Shown here: positions 55,939 through 63,764 of the stretch, piece after piece | How positions within the stretch are numbered: the stretch's first letter is position 1 | Layout of the letters: each line of letters opens with the position of its first letter | From: Roseomonas sp. KE2513 | GTDB lineage: Bacteria; Pseudomonadota; Alphaproteobacteria; Acetobacterales; Acetobacteraceae | Length of the DNA: 64,000 nt | Assembly (NCBI RefSeq): GCF_016107305.1 | Contig: NZ_RCVR01000008.1 | Span: 124,001 to 188,000, forward strand | Reading direction: 5' to 3' | Program-made: the position numbers and the translations under genes | The notes under the pieces: model-generated | Databases searched by the model: none | Told to the model about the DNA's origin: nothing | Seen by the model: only the letters and a program-made list of their open reading frames with translations

Positions 55939-55977
55939 TCCCGACACACGCCCTGGCGGCAGAACTGGAGACCACTG

Positions 55978-58260
55978 ATGCCCGAGCATATTCGCATCGG
56001 CGACATCGCGCCGCGCGTGCAGTACGTGGCGGATGGCGCGCAGAGCGTTTTCGTCTATCCCTTCCCGATTTTCTCCCCCATCGACATGGACGTCCATGTC
56101 GATGGGCTGCTGGTCGGTGCGGGTTACACCGTTTCCGGTGCCGGTACCTCGCAAGGCGGATTGGTCACCTTCGTGCAGCCTCCGGCGGCGGGGGCCAAGC
56201 TCGTACTGCGACGCCGCCTGGTGATGGAGCGTGTGACCGACTACCAGCCCAACGGCGTGCTGCGGGCGAACACGCTGAACGACGAGCTGGACCGCCAGAT
56301 GGCAGCACTGCAGGAGCTGCGCGAGGAGCTCACGGGCTCGCTGCGCCAGGGGCCGGGCGAGGCCGGCGGGCGCTTCGAGTTGCCGTTGCGCCGGGCGCGC
56401 GCGAACCGGCTGCTTGGCTTCGATAGCCTGGGCGACATCGCCACCTTCTCGCGCGGGGAGGCGACGCTCTCGGCGCCCTTCCCCGGCGGGATCCCGCGGA
56501 CGGTGGAGGACAAGCTTTCCGAGCGGCTCTCCGTGCGGGACTTCGGCGCGATCGGCAACGGGATTGCCGATGACGGTCCGGCGCTGCAGGCGGCCATGAA
56601 CGCGGCCGGCGCCTCTGGCAAATTCCTCCAGATCGGCGAGGGAACCTATCGAACGAGGATACCGCTCACGCTGCCGGGTGCGGCGGCGGGGCTGATCATG
56701 CTGGGTACCATCCTCTATGACGGTGCCGGCGGGGAGGCGGCGCTGACACTGGGTGACGGCGCCGCGCTGCGCAACCGCACGAAGGTCTATCAGGGCCTGC
56801 GGGTGCTGCGGAACACGCTCTCCTCCTGGGAGGACGAGCGGGACATCGGCATCGTCATCCGCAACCAGGATTCGGCGCTGATCGAAATCCGGCAGGTCGA
56901 GCGTTTCACGATCGGCGTGCAGACGCTGGGTGTGGAGCGCGGCTTCGAGGACTGCGTGCTCCATCTCGGCCGCTTGGTGGACAACCGCTACGGCCTGGAT
57001 GTCCGCACGGCGACGGCGGCGGCCTGGAACACCTCGGTGCGCTACTATGGCGGGCATTTCGCGATGTCGATCGCGACATGGCCGGACAAGGACCGCTACG
57101 GCATCCGGCTCTCGGCCGCGCCAGGTGCCTATGTCGCGCATAATCGCCACGTTTTCGACGGGCCGGCCTTCGAGCTGCAGGCGAGGGACCGGCCGATCGA
57201 CGGCATCCCGTTTCTTATCCAGGTAAATTCGCGCGCCGTCCTGGCCCGAAACGTCCGGATGGAAGGATGCGACGCCTTTGTGGCGCGCCACACGGCGGGC
57301 GCGCAGGACCATGTCTATGAGGTGGCCTGGGCAAGCCAGGGTTATGGCGTGGACATCGACTACACGCCGACCGCGACGCGCGTGGGCAGCGTGGTGCGTG
57401 CCATCCACCAGGCAGCGCAGCACCGGGAGTCCACGCGTACGCTGGTGGATGTGCCGAATCTGCGTGCGGCGGCGATCCGCTGGAACCCGACGGATACCGG
57501 CTTCGAGAAGCTTGCCTGTCTCTCGACGAATGTCAGCGGGGCGCCGACGATGGTGGGCAACTTCGCCTTCCAGGCGCTGGACAGCTACTCGCTGAGCGAC
57601 AGGGGTGTGGTCCTGACAGGCGGGCGCGGCCTCGGCTTCGTCGTGGACACGCGGGTCTGCAAGGAGTTCGCGTTGGCTGTCGATGCGGACAACCCGCGGC
57701 TGATCGTCCAGTGCTTCGGGGCCGGCGGCACGCTGCTGACCTCGGCGGACGGGGCGATGGTGCGGGCCTCGGGCATGTCGCTCACCTATGTCGTGGGGCC
57801 GCGCTGGTGGCAGGGCAATGCCGACAGCAACGACGCCGGGCTCACGCGGCTGCAGACGATTCGCCTCGCGCCGCAGGTGATGACCGCGATCATCGGCGTC
57901 GCGCGCATCGACACGGACTACGAGGTGCGCAGCCTCCGCCTCGCCTGCGATCCCTCGCAGAGCCCGGCGGTGCTCTACGGCACGCCGGAGCTGCCGCACG
58001 GTGTGCGGGAGTTGAAGGCGGAGATGAGCTGGGACCCGCCGGCGCTCGCAGCCGGCGCCTCGGCGCAGCTCAACGTGCCCTGCAACGGCGTACGGCCCGG
58101 CGATTTCGTGCAGGCGGCCTTTAGCCTTTCCACCTCGGGCGTCGTGTTTCTCGCCCAGGTGGGGGCACAGGACGTGATCACGGTCACGGCCTGGAATCGA
58201 AGCACGGTTTCGATCGATCTCGCGGTGGGCACGGTGAGGGTGCGGGCGGTGAAATCGTGA
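55978..58260 (+). CDS. Tail fibre / tailspike protein with T7 gp17-like N-terminus
   Basis: 760 residues. Residues 1 to about 115 match the T7 tail-fibre attachment domain (VQYVADGAQSVFVYPFPIF; LVLRRRLVMERVTDYQ; LNDELDRQMAALQEL). From residue 186 VRDFGAIGNGIADDGPALQAAM starts a pectate-lyase-type beta-helix as in tailspikes, so it may bind or cleave surface polysaccharide. The C-terminal 100 residues look like a beta-rich domain. Its stop overlaps the next start by four bases (GTGA). Confidence 0.85.
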   Translation: MPEHIRIGDIAPRVQYVADGAQSVFVYPFPIFSPIDMDVHVDGLLVGAGYTVSGAGTSQGGLVTFVQPPAAGAKLVLRRRLVMERVTDYQPNGVLRANTLNDELDRQMAALQELREELTGSLRQGPGEAGGRFELPLRRARANRLLGFDSLGDIATFSRGEATLSAPFPGGIPRTVEDKLSERLSVRDFGAIGNGIADDGPALQAAMNAAGASGKFLQIGEGTYRTRIPLTLPGAAAGLIMLGTILYDGAGGEAALTLGDGAALRNRTKVYQGLRVLRNTLSSWEDERDIGIVIRNQDSALIEIRQVERFTIGVQTLGVERGFEDCVLHLGRLVDNRYGLDVRTATAAAWNTSVRYYGGHFAMSIATWPDKDRYGIRLSAAPGAYVAHNRHVFDGPAFELQARDRPIDGIPFLIQVNSRAVLARNVRMEGCDAFVARHTAGAQDHVYEVAWASQGYGVDIDYTPTATRVGSVVRAIHQAAQHRESTRTLVDVPNLRAAAIRWNPTDTGFEKLACLSTNVSGAPTMVGNFAFQALDSYSLSDRGVVLTGGRGLGFVVDTRVCKEFALAVDADNPRLIVQCFGAGGTLLTSADGAMVRASGMSLTYVVGPRWWQGNADSNDAGLTRLQTIRLAPQVMTAIIGVARIDTDYEVRSLRLACDPSQSPAVLYGTPELPHGVRELKAEMSWDPPALAAGASAQLNVPCNGVRPGDFVQAAFSLSTSGVVFLAQVGAQDVITVTAWNRSTVSIDLAVGTVRVRAVKS

Positions 58261-58559
58261 CGGCGCTGACGCGGGAGGAGATGCACGGCGCGTTGCGGAA
58301 GATCGTGGCGGACTACAAGGCCTTCGTCGAACGCGGCCCGGCCCCGGGCGCGCAGGAGGACCCGAAGGCCTTCACCGCCCATCACGCTGCCGCCCGCTCC
58401 GCGCTCGCCCATCTCGAGCACCTGATGAAGCTGGCGCCGAGCGAGGCGTCGGGGGAGGCGGGCAGCGAGGCCGGCACGCTTATCGCCGAGGCCCGCCGGT
58501 CCATCCGGCTGGCCGAGAAGGAAGACGGGGAGACGATGGAGGATGACGACCAAGCCTGA
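58257..58559 (+). CDS. Probable small terminase subunit (T7 gp18 position)
   Basis: 100 residues, helical, charged, with an acidic end (EDGETMEDDDQA). I see no decisive motif. The call rests on size (T7 gp18 is 89) and on its position between the tail fibre and the large terminase genes, which it overlaps at both ends. It starts with GTG. Confidence 0.6.
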   Translation: MTALTREEMHGALRKIVADYKAFVERGPAPGAQEDPKAFTAHHAAARSALAHLEHLMKLAPSEASGEAGSEAGTLIAEARRSIRLAEKEDGETMEDDDQA

Positions 58560-60000
58560 CAGCCCCGGACCCGATGTGAGGGGAGGGGATTTCCTCGAGT
58601 TTCTTTACGCCTGGAACCTGCGCACGGGCGTCGCGACCCCCGGCGTGCATCGCCGCATCGCGCGCTGGCTGGCGGCGCGGGAGGCGGCGGGGAACCAGCG
58701 GCTGCTGTTGATGGCCTTCCGCGGTTGTGGCAAGTCCACGCTCGTGGGCCTTTGGTGCGCCTGGCGGCTGGCATCCGAACCCGAGCTGCGCATCCTCGTG
58801 CTGGCGGCGGACCACTCGCTGGCTGCGCGCATGGTCGCGACGGTCCGGCGCATCGTGGAGCGGCACCCGCTCTGCCGCCATCTTCTCGGCGGCGGGGAGA
58901 CCTGGGCGTCGGACCGCTTCACGGTGCGCCGGCGCGGTGCCATCCGCGAGCCCTCGATGCTCGCGCAGGGCATCGGCGGCAACATCACGGGTGCCCGCGC
59001 GGAGCTGATCGTCTGCGACGACGTGGAGGTGGCCGGCAATTGCGACACGCCGGGCAAGCGGGCCGAGCTGCGCGAGCGGCTGGCGGAATGCGAGTTCATC
59101 CTCACGCCTGGCGGCACGGTCCTCTTCGTCGGCACGCCGCACTGCGCGGATAGCCTCTACGCGCCGGCGGAGGTGGAGGGCGCCTATCTCGCCACCTACC
59201 GTCGGCTTCGCATCCCGCTCCTGGATGCGGGTGGCCGCAGCGCATGGCCCGAGCGCTTTCCACGCGAGGGCGTGCAGGCGCAGCGCGACCGGGTGGGGCC
59301 GTTGCAGTTCCGGCGACAAATGATGCTCGAATGCGCGGCGGCGGAGGCGGCGCGGCTCGATCCCGCGCTCATCATTCGCTACGGCGAGGAGCTGGACTAC
59401 CGCGAGGCGAATGGAAGGCCGCTTCTGTCGCTGCTCGGGCGGCGGCTGGCCTCGGGTGGCGGGTTCTGGGATCCGGCTTATGGGCGGCCGGGGAAGGGCG
59501 ACAGCAGCGTGCTCGCCGCGACCTTCTCGGACATAGAGGGCAATCACTACCTCCACCGTCTTGCCTACATTACCCACGACCCGGAAGCATCGGACGACCC
59601 GGCGACGCAGCAGTGCCGTCGCGTCGCCGTCCTCGCGCGGGAACTGATGCTGCCGGTGGTGCGGGTGGAGACGAACGGCATCGGCAAGTTCCTTCCCGCC
59701 CTGCTGCGGCGGGAGATGGCACGGGCCGGCGCCCCCTGCACGGTGGTGGAGCATGCGAGCCACCGCCCGAAGGCGGAGCGCATCCTCGGCGCGCTGGACC
59801 CCGCCCTTGCGGCGCGGCGGCTCCACGCACATGAGGCGGTGTTCCGCACCCCTTTTCCGCAGGAGATGGCGGAGTGGAAGCCAGGGGCGGACGGAGCGCG
59901 CGACGACGCGCTGGACGCCATCGCCGGCTGCCTTCTGGCCGAGCCGGTACGCTTGCCGAGCCTTCCCCCGGCGGCCCGCGGCGCTTCCTGGCGAGGGTAG
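58543..60000 (+). CDS. Phage terminase large subunit, T7 gp19-like
   Basis: 485 residues. Packaging ATPase: Walker A at 58-67 (MAFRGCGKST), Walker B LIVCDD (155-160), coupling motif FVGT (195-198). Nuclease: Asp310 in WDPAYG, Glu376 in VETNG and Asp454-458 in ARDDALD, the RNase-H-type triad. Both halves look intact, so it should cut and package DNA. T7 gp19 is 586 residues. It overlaps the TerS-like gene by 17 bases. Confidence 0.92.
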   Translation: MTTKPDSPGPDVRGGDFLEFLYAWNLRTGVATPGVHRRIARWLAAREAAGNQRLLLMAFRGCGKSTLVGLWCAWRLASEPELRILVLAADHSLAARMVATVRRIVERHPLCRHLLGGGETWASDRFTVRRRGAIREPSMLAQGIGGNITGARAELIVCDDVEVAGNCDTPGKRAELRERLAECEFILTPGGTVLFVGTPHCADSLYAPAEVEGAYLATYRRLRIPLLDAGGRSAWPERFPREGVQAQRDRVGPLQFRRQMMLECAAAEAARLDPALIIRYGEELDYREANGRPLLSLLGRRLASGGGFWDPAYGRPGKGDSSVLAATFSDIEGNHYLHRLAYITHDPEASDDPATQQCRRVAVLARELMLPVVRVETNGIGKFLPALLRREMARAGAPCTVVEHASHRPKAERILGALDPALAARRLHAHEAVFRTPFPQEMAEWKPGADGARDDALDAIAGCLLAEPVRLPSLPPAARGASWRG

Positions 60001-60019
60001 GGGGGTCTTCCTCTCCGCT

Positions 60020-60256
60020 TCAGGCGGCGGGTCGGGGCAGCCGCAGCACCTCGCTGCCGTGCCGCGCGGTGCCCGCCGCCGTCATGGCGAAACGGCCTGG
60101 CGAGACCTCCTCCGCCAGGCCCATCCCGCTCAGCCGCCGCAGGCAGGCCTCGTCCGGCAGCCCGGCCGGACGGGTGCCGCCGCGCGTTAGGAACAGCCGG
60201 TGCAGCGCGGACCGGCAGCAGGTCTCGAGATACGGTTCGTTCCACATCCTGGCCAC
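60020..60256 (-). CDS. Small minus-strand protein inside the phage module
   Basis: 78 residues. The sequence CCRSALHRLFLTRGG followed by CLRRLSGMGLAEEVSPGRFAMTAAGTARH looks like a winged-helix fragment with a DNA-binding-like wing. I chose the GTG at 60256 (GAGGG seven bases upstream); an ATG lies at 60247. It is the only gene of the module on the minus strand and sits between terL and the lysis genes. Family unknown; it may be a regulator or a moron. Confidence 0.6.
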   Translation of the reverse strand: MARMWNEPYLETCCRSALHRLFLTRGGTRPAGLPDEACLRRLSGMGLAEEVSPGRFAMTAAGTARHGSEVLRLPRPAA

Positions 60257-60272
60257 ACAGCAACCCTCATAG

Positions 60273-60294
60273 GCGCCCCGGCAAGTCGGGGCGC
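60273..60294. terminator. Hairpin between the minus-strand small gene and the lysis genes
   Basis: GCGCCCCG (60273-60280), loop GCAAGT, CGGGGCGC (60287-60294): a perfect 8-bp stem in the 114-base divergent gap. It could also be an operator for the neighbouring small winged-helix-like protein. Confidence 0.4.
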
Positions 60295-60370
60295 TGCCGA
60301 GCGGGATCAACCCCCGGACCACGACCTCTGGGGCAAGGATCCCCGCCCCTGACCCTTCGAAGGAGGACCC

Positions 60371-60736
60371 ATGCTGTCCTTTGCCAACGATTCCCAGTGG
60401 ATCGCCGCGGCGGTCGACACGCCCTTCATGGCCCTGCTCGCCTGGATGCTGCACCAGCTCCGCCGCAGCATGTCCACCTGTCCGGAGCGCGAGCCGCCTG
60501 GGCCCACGCCTTCCCCACAGGCATCCTCCCAGGCCGGCGCGCTCGAGCGCACGCGGGAGGAGCTGAGCGCCTTCAAGCTGGAAGTCGCCCGCACTTATGT
60601 CCCGCTCTCCCTGATCCGGGACGTGGACGGGCGGCTGACCTCCCACCTCGTCCGGATTGAGCAGAAGCTCGACGAGGCCACCCGTACCGCCCACAGCACG
60701 GCCGCGCAGGTGCGCGTGCTCGCCGAGGACCGTTGA
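60371..60736 (+). CDS. Putative lysis-associated membrane protein (holin/spanin-like)
   Basis: 121 residues. A moderately hydrophobic N-terminal segment (WIAAAVDTPFMALLAWML, about residues 10-27) is followed by a proline-rich linker and a coiled coil (REELSAFKLEVARTYVPLS, then RIEQKLDEATRTA). This layout and its place directly before a cell wall hydrolase suggest a lysis role. No decisive family motif. Confidence 0.55.
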   Translation: MLSFANDSQWIAAAVDTPFMALLAWMLHQLRRSMSTCPEREPPGPTPSPQASSQAGALERTREELSAFKLEVARTYVPLSLIRDVDGRLTSHLVRIEQKLDEATRTAHSTAAQVRVLAEDR

Positions 60737-60738
60737 AC

Positions 60739-61272
60739 ATGCTCTCCACCAAACAGGTCGCCGACGCCGCGGTCGAGGTTCTCGCCCGCACGCTCTACGC
60801 CGAGGCCGGGACCCGTCCGGTGCGCGCCATCGAGGCCCTTGCCGCCCTGGCCGCGAACCGCGCGCGCGCCGCGCTGCCACGGCCGCCGCGGGTGAAGGGG
60901 GCGGCACCCTTCGCACCCGGCGGCCACGCCCGGCTGCCCGAGCCGCGACCGAGGGAACTCGCGGTCGCCTGCCGCGATCCTTTCCTCTTCCCCACCTGCA
61001 ACCCGCGCCACCCGGGCCACGCCCTTCTCGTCGCGCCGCCGCCGGCGGATCCGGCGCTCTCGGTCTGCCGCCGGATCGCGGCCCGTGCCCTCTCGGGCGC
61101 TCTGGTGGACCCCACGGGCGGCGCCACCCACTGGCACACGGCCGAGCGGCTGCCGGCCTGGGCGGTGGCGCGGGAGGCCCTGGCCGAGATCGGCGGCCTG
61201 GTTTTCTACCGCCTGGAGACCGGCCAGGCGCCGGCCCGCCCCGCCGCCCCGGCCCTGGTGGCCGCCGCCTGA
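60739..61272 (+). CDS. Cell wall hydrolase (SleB/Hydrolase_2-like), probable endolysin
   Basis: 177 residues. LARTLYAEAG holds the catalytic Glu of SleB-like lytic transglycosylases. The later LVDPTGGATHWHT and WAVAREALAEIGGLVFYRL match the family core; PFLFPTCNPRHP fits its CW region. No signal peptide is seen, so release needs the preceding holin-like protein. The ATG at 60739 has GAGGA upstream; a TTG at 60733 would overlap the previous stop. Confidence 0.82.
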   Translation: MLSTKQVADAAVEVLARTLYAEAGTRPVRAIEALAALAANRARAALPRPPRVKGAAPFAPGGHARLPEPRPRELAVACRDPFLFPTCNPRHPGHALLVAPPPADPALSVCRRIAARALSGALVDPTGGATHWHTAERLPAWAVAREALAEIGGLVFYRLETGQAPARPAAPALVAAA

Positions 61273-61289
61273 ACCGGTAGAAAGGGGGA

Positions 61290-61646
61290 ATGGAACCCCT
61301 CATCCACACCCTCATGCGCGGCGCTGACTGGCACGCCGCGCAGCAGGCGGGCGGCTACCACGGCAGCGCCGACGACCGGCGCGACGGCTTCCTGCACTTC
61401 TCCACCGCCGCCCAGCTGCGCGCCAGCGCCGCGAAGCACCGCGCAGGCGAGGCGGACCTCTGGCTCGTCAGCGCGGAATCGGCGGCTCTCGGCGATGCGC
61501 TGCGGTGGGAGCCGGCGGCGGGCGGCAGCCGGCCCGGGCTATTCCCGCACCTCTACGCCGCGCTGCCGCTTGCGGCCGTCCGCGGCGCAGTCTTCCTGCC
61601 GCTCGGGCCGGACGGGCTGCACCGCTTCCCGTCCTGGGTGCCGTGA
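61290..61646 (+). CDS. DUF952 domain-containing protein
   Basis: 118 residues with DUF952 hallmarks (DGFLHFSTAAQLRASAAKHRAG, RPGLFPHLYAALPLAAV). Function unknown. In many alphaproteobacteria this gene lies just upstream of pyrD; here two minus-strand genes separate them. It lies 17 bases after the hydrolase. Confidence 0.85.
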   Translation: MEPLIHTLMRGADWHAAQQAGGYHGSADDRRDGFLHFSTAAQLRASAAKHRAGEADLWLVSAESAALGDALRWEPAAGGSRPGLFPHLYAALPLAAVRGAVFLPLGPDGLHRFPSWVP

Positions 61647-61650
61647 GGGG

Positions 61651-62706
61651 CTAGCGCCGCTCCCCTACGTTCTTCCCGATCCATCCCATCAGCCAGTCCG
61701 CCAGTTCGATCGAGTTCCGGTCCTGCATCAGCATGTGGGAATTCCCGGCGATGCCGATCTCCGGCAGCACGACGAGTTCCACCTTGCCGCCGGCGGCATT
61801 GGCCGCGCGCGCGAAGTCGCGGCAGGCGGCCAGGCGCGGCGCCCAGCGCGGCGATTCCTGCACGAAATCCCCCCAGAGGATGAGGATCGGCAGCCCCGCA
61901 TACGGGGTCATGTCAGAATCCGCGGCCGGGCAGGCGCCGGGCTCGATCGAGACGATGCCTGCGATCCCCTGCCGGCTGCTCGCTGCTGCCTGGAAAGGAA
62001 AGATCCCCGATTGCGAGTGGCTGACCAGCACCGCCCCGTCCAGCCGCGCCGCGAGCGCCGAGAGCGCGACCACCGTCGGGTGCGGGGATGGGAGGGAGGC
62101 GTTCCAGTCCGGCACCGTCTGCCGCCAGAACTCCTCCTGCGCCTCCAGAGGGAAGAGCATCCCCGGGAAGGTCTCCCCCGCGCGCCGGCCGAAGCGGAAG
62201 ATCGTCCAGGCATCCTCCCGCCCCGCGCTGAACACCGTCGGCAGCGTCTCCGGTCCTGCCTGTCCAGTCTTCACCGGGTTAATCGTGGTGGGATGCGCGG
62301 CCGAGCGCCCGCGCCAGGGCTGGTCCACCACATAGGTCGGATAGCCGCGGCGTAGCAGCACCTCGTCCCAGCCCATGCGCCCGTCCGGCGTCGTTTCCCA
62401 GGTCTTGCCCGTCAGGCAGCAGCCATGCACCAGCACGATCGGGCGCCGCGCGCCCGCATCGGCGGGCACCTGGAAGCGCACATACATCTGGTCGATCGTG
62501 ATCGTGCCGCTCGGCGCATAGGCCGGGATGGTGGAGAGCGAGTCGGAACGCAGGGCGCGCCCGCCAACGAAGAAGGAGCCCTGCTGCTGGATCGAGACCG
62601 GCCCCTGGAGGGACGCCGGCGGGGGCTGCTGCGCGGCGGCGGGCAGCGCGGCCAGCGGCGCGGCGAGCAGGGCGGCGAGCCCCGCGACCCTGGATGGGAT
62701 GGGCAT
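61651..62706 (-). CDS. Secreted alpha/beta hydrolase
   Basis: 351 residues with a signal peptide (LAALLAAPLAALPAAAQ). The alpha/beta hydrolase pattern is LVHGCCLTGKTW (oxyanion region), nucleophile Ser in SHSQSG, acid near ILWGD and His in NSHML. It should be a periplasmic esterase or lipase; substrate unknown. The ATG at 62706 has AAGGA seven bases before it. Confidence 0.85.
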   Translation of the reverse strand: MPIPSRVAGLAALLAAPLAALPAAAQQPPPASLQGPVSIQQQGSFFVGGRALRSDSLSTIPAYAPSGTITIDQMYVRFQVPADAGARRPIVLVHGCCLTGKTWETTPDGRMGWDEVLLRRGYPTYVVDQPWRGRSAAHPTTINPVKTGQAGPETLPTVFSAGREDAWTIFRFGRRAGETFPGMLFPLEAQEEFWRQTVPDWNASLPSPHPTVVALSALAARLDGAVLVSHSQSGIFPFQAAASSRQGIAGIVSIEPGACPAADSDMTPYAGLPILILWGDFVQESPRWAPRLAACRDFARAANAAGGKVELVVLPEIGIAGNSHMLMQDRNSIELADWLMGWIGKNVGERR

Positions 62707-62796
62707 GGACGATCCTTGGCTTCTCGTGGCCGCCCTCTTGTGGCGGCTCCGAGAGGGTAGGGGCGCCAGCCCCCAACCTGTCAAACCCGCCCCCGC

Positions 62797-63645
62797 TCAG
62801 GCCTCGTGCGGCGCGCGCTGCGCCATCACCCCCGCGAAGGCCACAACCGCCGCCCCCGCCCACACCCAGAGGGAGGGCCAGACGCCCCAGATCGTCACAT
62901 CCGCCACCACAGCGAAGACGAGCGCCGTGAACTCCAGCGGTGCCAGCCGGGGCGCGGAGGCGTAGCGGAAGGCCGTCGCCAGCGCGATCGTGGCCCCCCC
63001 CGCGAGCAGCCCGTTGGCCGCCAGAGCCACCGCATCCCCCAGCGGCGGCGGCGTCCATTCCGCCCAGGCCCAGGGCAGCAGCAGCGGAAGTGCCGGCCCC
63101 GCGCTCCAGAGGATGAGGCGTCCGAGGCCCGCCTCGTCCCGCAGGCTGCGGTTCATCACGAGCACCATGGCGTGGCAGAAGCTGCCCACCAGTCCCCAAC
63201 CATAGGCGACCCAGGAACCACCGGCCGAGAGCCCTGGCCAGAGCGCCAGCAGCACCCCCATGAACCCCACCCCGCACCAGCCCCAGGCCGAGGCCGGCAC
63301 CGGCTCCTTCAGCAGCACGCGGAACAGGGCCAGCAGCATGAAAGGCGCGGTGAAGTAGACGAGATAGCCCTCGGCCAGCGGCAGGTGACGCAGCGACATG
63401 AAGAAGCCCATGCCCGATCCCACCATGAAGGCGGCGCGCAGCAACTGCGCCCCCGGCCGTCGCGTGCGCAGCGAACCCAGCGCGTCGCTCCGCACGGTCG
63501 CGACGAGCGCCAGCAGCACGAGCAGCACCGCGTAGCGCACCGCCAGCACCTGGCTGACATGGTAGCCGCCCGAGAGCAGCTTCGAGTTGGCGTCGAGCAC
63601 GGCGAAGAGCCCGAGCGCGGCCAGCAGCAGCAATGGTCCGCGCAA
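62797..63645 (-). CDS. DMT/EamA family transporter
   Basis: About 282 residues with ten membrane helices in two EamA halves (LLLLAALGLFAVLDANSKLL; AALGLFAV ... GLLAGGATIALATAFRYASA). Exported substrate unknown. I chose a TTG at 63645, with GGAAAGG just before it. A longer frame from 63753 would add an arginine-rich stretch and leave only 11 bases to pyrD. Confidence 0.82.
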   Translation of the reverse strand: MRGPLLLLAALGLFAVLDANSKLLSGGYHVSQVLAVRYAVLLVLLALVATVRSDALGSLRTRRPGAQLLRAAFMVGSGMGFFMSLRHLPLAEGYLVYFTAPFMLLALFRVLLKEPVPASAWGWCGVGFMGVLLALWPGLSAGGSWVAYGWGLVGSFCHAMVLVMNRSLRDEAGLGRLILWSAGPALPLLLPWAWAEWTPPPLGDAVALAANGLLAGGATIALATAFRYASAPRLAPLEFTALVFAVVADVTIWGVWPSLWVWAGAAVVAFAGVMAQRAPHEA

Positions 63646-63764
63646 GCAGCCTTTCCCCCATGCATCCTTCGCGCCGCTTCTCCCGTCCCGCCGCCGCCGC
63701 GTCAACGCGGGGCCGCGCGCTCTCCCCTGGCCCTTCGCGCCGGGCTGCGGCACAAGCGGCGCCG

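Noticed and set aside
55132..57999. 955-codon minus-strand frame opposite the tail genes
   Set aside because: Arginine/alanine-rich antisense frame; the plus strand holds well-formed virion genes.
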